Source of the DNA: Amborella trichopoda
Taxonomy: Eukaryota > Streptophyta > Magnoliopsida > Amborellales > Amborellaceae
Direction of reading: 5' to 3'
Length of the DNA: 64,000 nucleotides
Assembly: GCF_000471905.2 (NCBI RefSeq)
Contig: NW_006499728.1
Coordinates: forward strand, 5,691,120 to 5,755,119
The notes beneath the pieces were generated by a model. The model saw nothing but the letters and a program-made list of their open reading frames with translations. It did not search any database and was not told where the DNA came from. Numbering within the stretch: position 1 is the first letter of the stretch; every line of letters starts with the position of its first letter. Positions 57,901 to 64,000 of the stretch are shown here, piece after piece. The position numbers and the translations under genes were made by a program.

Positions 57901-60900
57901 TTTTCAAACCAAAAAACAACCTGATGAAATTTTTTTTGAAAAAACCCTTGAAATTGATTTCGTTGAAGAGAGAGAAAATACAGTGACCACATGCTGTCCA
58001 TTTAGATGAATGGACAGATCTAGGCCTTGAGTAATCAACAAATGAACATTTTTTCTTTTTTTGGATATGGGATCCATTTTTTTCTTTTTAGAGTGGTCAC
58101 TGAGGTGAAGAGAACATGGGAGAAAAATTTGTGGGCATAGTAATGCCCCTAACACTGTTAAAAAATGAGGAGGGTGGGCACGGCAAAATTGCACCCTAGG
58201 ATAACCCAATCCTTTTCTCAACATTGCACCTGGACTAGGGATTGGTACAAAGCTTTTACGAAAGGATTTCAATGAGACTACAAAAATTTCATGCTTAGTA
58301 GAATATATTCTATCAATGTAAGAAAATTTGGCTTTTTTGGGACATATCCCTTGCCCTTGCCGAGTTACTCAGGCGAGTCCGAGTGGACTCATTCAAGTCC
58401 TATTTGAGACTACAAAGGGCACCGAGACAAATGGAAAAAATTCCCAAACAAATCTGAAAATATAAATGTCTCATCAAAGGGTTTGATTTTCAAGAAAGGT
58501 CGGCCATCGGTTCAAAGGAATTAAAATTTTTCACAATCAGGGAAAAAAATCCCCAATTCTTTGATCTACAGAATGTTAGAAATCAAATTGTTTTTGCTCA
58601 AATCTAGTCCTTACGATATGCAGATCTAGTGATTTTCTAGCATAATTTGTAAGTTTGGATAAAGAAATAGGGGACTTTGGGCTCATATGCTCAAGAAAAA
58701 GGAAAAATGGGTGGCGAATTTCCACCCACGGACTCGCCCAACTTGCCTGAGTTCTACAATACTAGGGCGAGATTGTACTGTTCTTGCCGGAGTGCTGTGT
58801 ATGTCCTCCCAGCCCAAGTATGTGCACCACTACTTGCCCCGGCCCCCTTCTTAGGCCAAGTAATTCGGCCGAGTCCGAGTTGATTCGGCCAAGTTTTAAA
58901 ATACCGGTTTCAGTTAATATTAGAACTGTTTCTAGTACCTTATTTCCTTTTATGTCTCCTACTGCAGAAAACTTATTAAAAATAAAATCGGAATGTGGAA
59001 ATATGAAGCAATTCAGTGCTTCGGCGTTTTAAAACTCGGTGGAATTGAAACTGGTGTTTTTATTAAGAATAAAATTTGAGTTTTAAAACATTCGCTTTGG
59101 AGTCTTCTTCGGTTTATAATAAAAATAAAAAAAATAAAAATAAAAATTTCAAAAAAATAAAAAAATAAAAACAACTTTTATATAGATATTTCTTTGTTTA
59201 GGCCAAAGAGGTCGAATCAGCCCGAAGTAGACCCGACCGAAGTGTCCTGAAGTGGCCCGAATCTAACCAAAGCGGTAGCACCAGGCTTTGCTTCGGTCTT
59301 GGCCTAAAATCCGAATGCTTCAGCCACTTCGGCCGAAGCAAAGCGAATTTGACAACACCACTATTTATGTAATGACTTTAATGAAATTTGATTTATCATC
59401 TGAGAAAATTCTCCATGATGCAGGTGCATTTTTTGTTATTCTGAATCCTGCTCCCAACTTGAAGATGCTGGGGCTTCTGCAAGGATTTGCTGCTGGCCTT
59501 ATGCTGAGCATTTCATTCTTAGACTTGGCACATAATGCCATGAATTCTATTGGCTTCTTAAAAGGAAACCTTTGGGTGGGTCGTCTTTCTCTAGACAGAA
59601 ATTTTGGTTTTTTTCTGATTATAGGCATTGTTTTTAACCTTTTCTTCTATTGTATCATTAAAGGAAAAGTTTATATTTGGTTGAACCAGTTTGATTTCTG
59701 CAGTTCTATGCAGGTGTAATCTTGTTTGGACTGGTTGCCAACTTCATACCAGAACCAACACTGGTGCCCAAAAAAGATGCCGCTAAACCTGTATGGCATA
59801 ATCCTTTTTATGTGTCCATACATGTCATATAGAAGTTGTAATTGAAAACTATTTATGTTACCTAAGTATTTATCATGAATATTTTGTTGCCCTGCATGCC
59901 TCTCTGTACAAACTCAAAAGGATGATGGAGCAGGTAAAGACATGATGAAGAAGCATCGCCGCCAGGTTTTATATAGTGGAATCGTCACAGCCATTGGTAT
60001 ACTGTTTTCTCCCTCCCTTATTTTATTTCTCTATTTTCTTTCTTGGTTTATGGTATATATTTTCCCTTGAGGAAACTACAGAGTTGGGAAAACAATCCCA
60101 CTTCCTTTGATGCTGGCTCCTCCAGTCTTTCTAATGTGAAACAGTTCTCTGTGACTATCATTACTGTGTGAAGGAATCCATTTGTGGAATTGATGGATAA
60201 GATGACATCATCATTCCAGCCTTATCTCAATGATTAGGGTTGGCTTGATGAAAAAGATGGCAACTTTGGTTAATTGATAGGTGAAATGTTATAAATTTCT
60301 AACTGCTATACAAATATTTCCTGTAGAGAAGAAAAGAGATATAAATGTCAGACGATACAATAGATGCAAATCGTAGAACTGTACGTGTATGCATACTTAC
60401 ACTGATTGTGTCATATTATCTATCTAGTATCATGATTGCATCCACTCAAATCTTATCTTGCTTCTTCTTTACTTCTAATAGACACTTCATAGCTTTGTAT
60501 GGATTGTTATCATATGTCATACTACTTTTCCTGTTGTTTTGGTCTTGGCATATTAGAGACTCATTGCTAGCGTCGAGTGTTTAGAAACATGAAATCAGGC
60601 TAAAACTGGTTAGGCCCTGGACCTAGTCTTGGGCAAGTCCCATATTAAGAAACCACTCTTTTTTGAAGAATATTCACTGGATTTTTTGAAGACTTGGCCA
60701 GACTGGGAAAGACTTGGGTGAGACTTTGGTCAAACTCAGTCAAGGATCGGATCAGACTCTCCAAATATGGGTAATCAATGACTGGCACTCACCTGAGTTT
60801 GACTTGTCTAGTTTTTAACCACTGCTTTGGTTCACTAAATGCATGGCCATGAGTTGCGATGGACCATTTAGCTTGAAGCGCTGTGGTACTCTTCCAAATC

Positions 60901-62875
60901 AAATTGTATGTGTATGTTAGAAATCCATCTGAAAGAATAGATTAAAATGCATGTGTGGTTAAAAAGTGGTGTAGACCTTCACCATTAGAGTTGACTGCTT
61001 CCTGCAATAGTGTAGCTGTTCAGATTTAGTCTATCTATGATAACATTTTCTAAGACAGTTGAATAAGTGGAGTCTCTTCACTCTTAGTGTGGAATTTGCT
61101 GTAATGATTTCAATTTGTTTACTTAAAAATGATTTGTTTTTAGTGGGGAGAATAGTCATGTTTTGTCATACAAAATGCCACAGAATTACCACAGTGGTGG
61201 TTGATATATCCTCTGGTGAAATGGTGGCTTCTATATTGTTACTAGATCAACCATGCAGATAAAAGTAAAGTGAATTTCCCTTAGAAAATAGGTGTATATG
61301 TATTTCTATTTCATTTCAAATATATGGTGAGTCATCTAAACGACGACTTGGTTTTTCTAACAAGTTGCAGGCATAAGCTTGCACAATTTTCCCGAGGGAA
61401 TGGCTGTCTTTCTTGGATCAATCAAGGTGCTTTGAAGTTCTTTTAATTTTATAGAAGGGCCATGTAGTTTCTTTTTTGTTTTACTATTATTATAACAAAG
61501 TAATGCTGTAATATTCTCATATGAGTATGTTTTTTTTCTTTGATATATTTGCCTGGAACTCTTTTGTATCCTTCGCCTTCTTCCATTGTCAATTGGTTCT
61601 CTCCTTGTCATATGTTGCATCTCCATATTTGAAATATGGATTCATAAGGAACTCTCAATATCAGATATGTATTTCTATATCTGAAGTATCTTTGCCAAGG
61701 AAACCTTAATTGGCTATAAGTTTAAAATGCTTTGGTACATGCAGCTTGTTCTGCAAGTTATGTATGTAGCAGGGAGTTTCATGTTTGCTTTGTTTGTCTA
61801 GTTCCTTCACCAATCTTTCCAATATTATGACTCCCACAAATTGGAGCTGGCCATGCTATGAGATATTTTTCATTTGTATGTTCCTAGAAAACATATATTC
61901 CTTGGTACTTGTCAAAGCGTTGTGTCTTTGTTTTTTTTTTTTAACTGTAAAATGCAGAATGTTTTACATTTCAATTAAGAGAAATATACTGCATTGCAAC
62001 TGTAAGAAGTGTGGATTTGCCTTAGATTTAGATTTTTTGTCATAAAGACTAAAGAGAAACATCAATGTTGCAGAATTCTTTGCCTCTTGGCTGTAAATTC
62101 AACTGAGACAAGGGAAGAGGGTCATTCAGGCCTCTGGATACCATTGTTTGTTCTGGAGTTAAATAGATTCTAACACACACCGTCAGCCAACTTTCTGTTT
62201 TTGATAGGAAAGGATTGCCAATGTTTCTGTCATTACTTCAAGCTCAAACTAAAAATAGTTAAGGAATAGAACTAAGATGGAGAGAAGTTAGAACAACTTC
62301 TGTTTTAATTGAAATGCACTTTCAAGATTCTGTCAATGTCTGGTGCATTAGTATATATTTTGCAAAAGAATTGCTGGACATTTTTGAGTTGTGACTTGTG
62401 ATGTTTCCATTTCTCATTGATAGTTTCTTTGGTGTTGAGATTTCTGTGTGGCCTTGGTTAGTTTTTCTGAACTGTGACAAGGGAGCTTGTAAACCTGACA
62501 AGTAAACAATAGTAATGACTAAGTAAGTAATCACCATTATCTTATCGCCAATGGAACCATCTTATCTTACATCCTTCAAAGAAAAAGAAAGTTTCTACCA
62601 GTAAAACCATAAACTTGGCTCCTGATTTTTATCGTACAAATACAGAAACATGACATTCTTACTAGCCCATTTCACTGCTTGGTACTTGTCCATGAATTAT
62701 CACTATTCCAGTTGGCAGCTAAATGATATATCTGCAGCTTGTTTTCTCTAATATAAGCATGTGATACAGCTGTATGTTTTCTTGAATCAGTTGAGCTGAT
62801 AAATTCATGATGCTGTAGGGACTTCGGGTTGGGCTTAATTTGGCGTTGGCTATTGCTTTGCATAATATTCCAGAG
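54955..62875 (+). CDS. ZTP29: ZIP-family zinc transporter (ZTP29-like), 5' six exons, 3' end missing
   Basis: Membrane transporter of divalent metals, chiefly zinc. The Arabidopsis relative ZTP29 is reported at the endoplasmic reticulum. Exons: 54955-55018, 59424-59575, 59704-59790, 59921-59996, 61371-61426, 62819-62875. All introns are GT-AG and the phases join over 164 codons; the rest lies beyond the right edge. Visible segments: TM1 in residues 4-22 (VMVALALSLVGGLSTSIG), LLQGFAAGLMLSISFLDL in TM2, FYAGVILFGLVANFIPEPT in TM3. A short charged loop follows with only one His, not the long His-rich loop of many ZIPs. TM4 has the HNFPEG motif (H131-G136). TM5 ends ALHNIPE (H160). These two motifs hold the metal-binding His residues. 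Intron 1 (4.4 kb) carries an RTE-type LINE tail on the opposite strand. The ZTP29 assignment rests on remembered similarity and is strong for the family. Confidence 0.94.
55019..56770. other. ZIP gene intron 1, left part, no other gene seen
   Basis: T-rich intron sequence typical of plant introns. Short open frames at 55085-55270 are not supported. One poly-A run lies at 56439-56453. Confidence 0.5.
56780..57300 (-). mobile_element. RTE-type LINE 3' end in ZIP intron 1
   Basis: The reverse complement reads as the same tail as at 25385 and 52440, opening at the GAT-repeat end (ATCACCATCATCCTCTGAG on the plus strand) and going back through the RWxGHxxR region. A further stretch (56990-57300) extends it toward the RT side. 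Confidence 0.6.
58320..59345. other. Repeat-derived DNA in ZIP intron 1 before exon 2
   Basis: Contains GAGTCCGAGT/CCGAGTTGATTCGG blocks (58370-58400 and 58730-58890) and a CGAAGTGGCCCGAA-type block (59200-59345) that ends 79 bp before exon 2. These resemble non-autonomous DNA-element sequence. No domain or terminal repeats were resolved. Confidence 0.4.
59997..61370. other. ZIP gene intron 4, no other gene seen
   Basis: AT-rich intron without recognisable coding or transposon domains. It includes an AAGACTTGGGTGAGACTTTG repeat patch near 60700. Confidence 0.5.
61427..62818. other. ZIP gene intron 5, no other gene seen
   Basis: T-rich intron. Open frames here are short and have no domains that I can identify. 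Confidence 0.5.
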
Positions 62876-64000
62876 GTAACCTGTTTAGCTGATGCTGATT
62901 TATCTCTGAGGTCACTAAAGTCATTAAGATTATATTGATAAACACTTGCTTTTATGTGTTCCTTCTGTTTTTTTGGTTCTTCCCTGAGCTTTTCCTCGAA
63001 ATAATTACTGCTTCATGATTGGTTTACTTGGAAAATGCATTCAGTCTTCATCAGATTCAGGAGGTCAATTTTCTATTCCTACAAATATAATATCATCATT
63101 ATTAATTAACAGTAGAGGAATCCATGTGACACCATGCATTGAAGTCTTTTATTCTTTTTGGAGATCAGCTTTATTTTTGAGGGAGAGTTTTTAATAAATG
63201 ACTTCTCTCAGTAAACTGGGTGACTCAGCATCAAGCCAAAGGCTGGGTGACCATCTCGCCGTAAAGTCATTATGCTCTATATTGTGTTCTGTTAATTTTG
63301 ATGTTGTTTGTCTTTAAATCGCTTCTTTGGTTTCAGAATAAAGGATATATTTAATTGTTCATCAACTGCATACAGAGCTACACTTGATTTCAGGGCCATA
63401 TTGTGCCTGATACGAATGAGGGCAGTGATGAGGTTTAACAAGTTCTTGCCCTATACTCATAGCTCTATGCCTTATTTAAATTCATGTAGTTTAACTGATG
63501 GGACTGAGTTCTTGGGCTCCCTGATACCTGATTCTTGTCTGTACCGATTTGGTTATTGCGATTTGAGCCATCAGCATCCTCTTCCTCAGGAGCGTATCAT
63601 TGGAGATACCTAGAAATCACTTCATCTCCAGAGACCTCTCTGTCCTTTCATCTTCATCACCAACTGCTTGTTTGTCTGGAAATTGGGATTTTTCTCAAGG
63701 GAATGACATCCACCTTTCTCATCTAATACTGTTTCTTGGTTTGAACTCAGCACATAGGTGACAAATACCCGTCTTGGACCATTTCCCATGGGAAAGACTG
63801 TGGAGTGTGATAACACTGTTGTATTTAACCTGCAGGGATAGTCACCCTTGACCATTCAGGAAATTCTTCCAAAAAGTAATCCTGTGTATGACTGGGTCCT
63901 GCCCCACGTGATGGACCTTTGAACACCTGCTATTTATCTACCTCCTGCTACGGCTAAGACCTAATAGCTGTGCACTCTGAGATGCCATAGGAAATATTGT
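62876..64000. other. ZIP gene intron 6 (open at the window edge), no exon seen
   Basis: The next ZIP exon should begin with GVAVALP-like residues directly after HNIPE. I found no such reading after an AG acceptor in this stretch, so intron 6 is longer than 1.1 kb. The frame at 63308-63613 has no recognisable domain. Confidence 0.55.

Noticed and set aside
63308..63613. 101-residue plus-strand frame as a possible ZIP exon
   Set aside because: The next ZIP exon should read GVAVALP-like after HNIPE, and this frame has nothing resembling it.

Overview
This window is nuclear DNA of a flowering plant. The evidence is chloroplast-targeted genes of the photosynthetic lineage, split genes with GT-AG introns of up to several kilobases, a plant-type augmin subunit, and a dense load of LINE, LTR, SINE and MITE remnants. 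The long introns packed with decayed retroelements resemble a magnoliid or early-diverging eudicot more than a grass or a compact eudicot, but the species cannot be fixed from sequence alone. Two 20-base N runs (11091-11110 and 54575-54594) are assembly gaps.

Layout. (1) 662-13600, minus strand: first 11 coding exons (428 codons) of a thylakoid-targeted carboxyl-terminal processing peptidase (CTPA1-like, family S41A); its 3' end lies before base 1. (2) 13601-16738: upstream region, a foldback MITE, and an RTE-type LINE tail that has been split by an L1-type LINE. (3) 16739-17521, plus strand: an intronless, intact PsbP-domain protein (PPD6-like), a thylakoid-lumen protein. (4) 17522-21121: a MULE-type MITE with perfect 9-bp target-site duplications and a decayed L1-type LINE. 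(5) 21122-39452, minus strand: a complete ten-exon AUG5 gene (augmin subunit 5, 796 residues), whose introns hold a LINE with a recognisable reverse-transcriptase YADD box, a small LTR element, a long inverted repeat and further LINE pieces. (6) 39453-47981: gene-poor, with hAT-type and Tourist-type MITEs, a 347-bp tandem duplication and LINE pieces. (7) 47982-49571, minus strand: a two-exon gene of 178 codons that I cannot name, with paired Cys/His clusters resembling a CHORD zinc-binding module and an N-terminal hydrophobic segment. (8) 49572-54954: LINE and MITE relics, the second gap and a CT-rich promoter. (9) 54955 to the end, plus strand: first six exons (164 codons) of a ZIP-family metal transporter (ZTP29-like); the gene runs off the right edge.

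The genes are ordinary single plant genes and do not form an operon-like unit. Two of them (CTPA1-like, PPD6-like) act in the thylakoid lumen and are neighbours with their 5' ends facing each other about 3 kb apart; no functional link is implied by that alone. Most of the remaining bases are transposon-derived. I found no new defence, toxin or RNA-guided system. The most useful oddities are the uncharacterised CHORD-like gene, a duplicated splice donor in the CTPA gene that would add 13 residues in frame to its PDZ region, and a MULE-MITE family represented by about seven copies.
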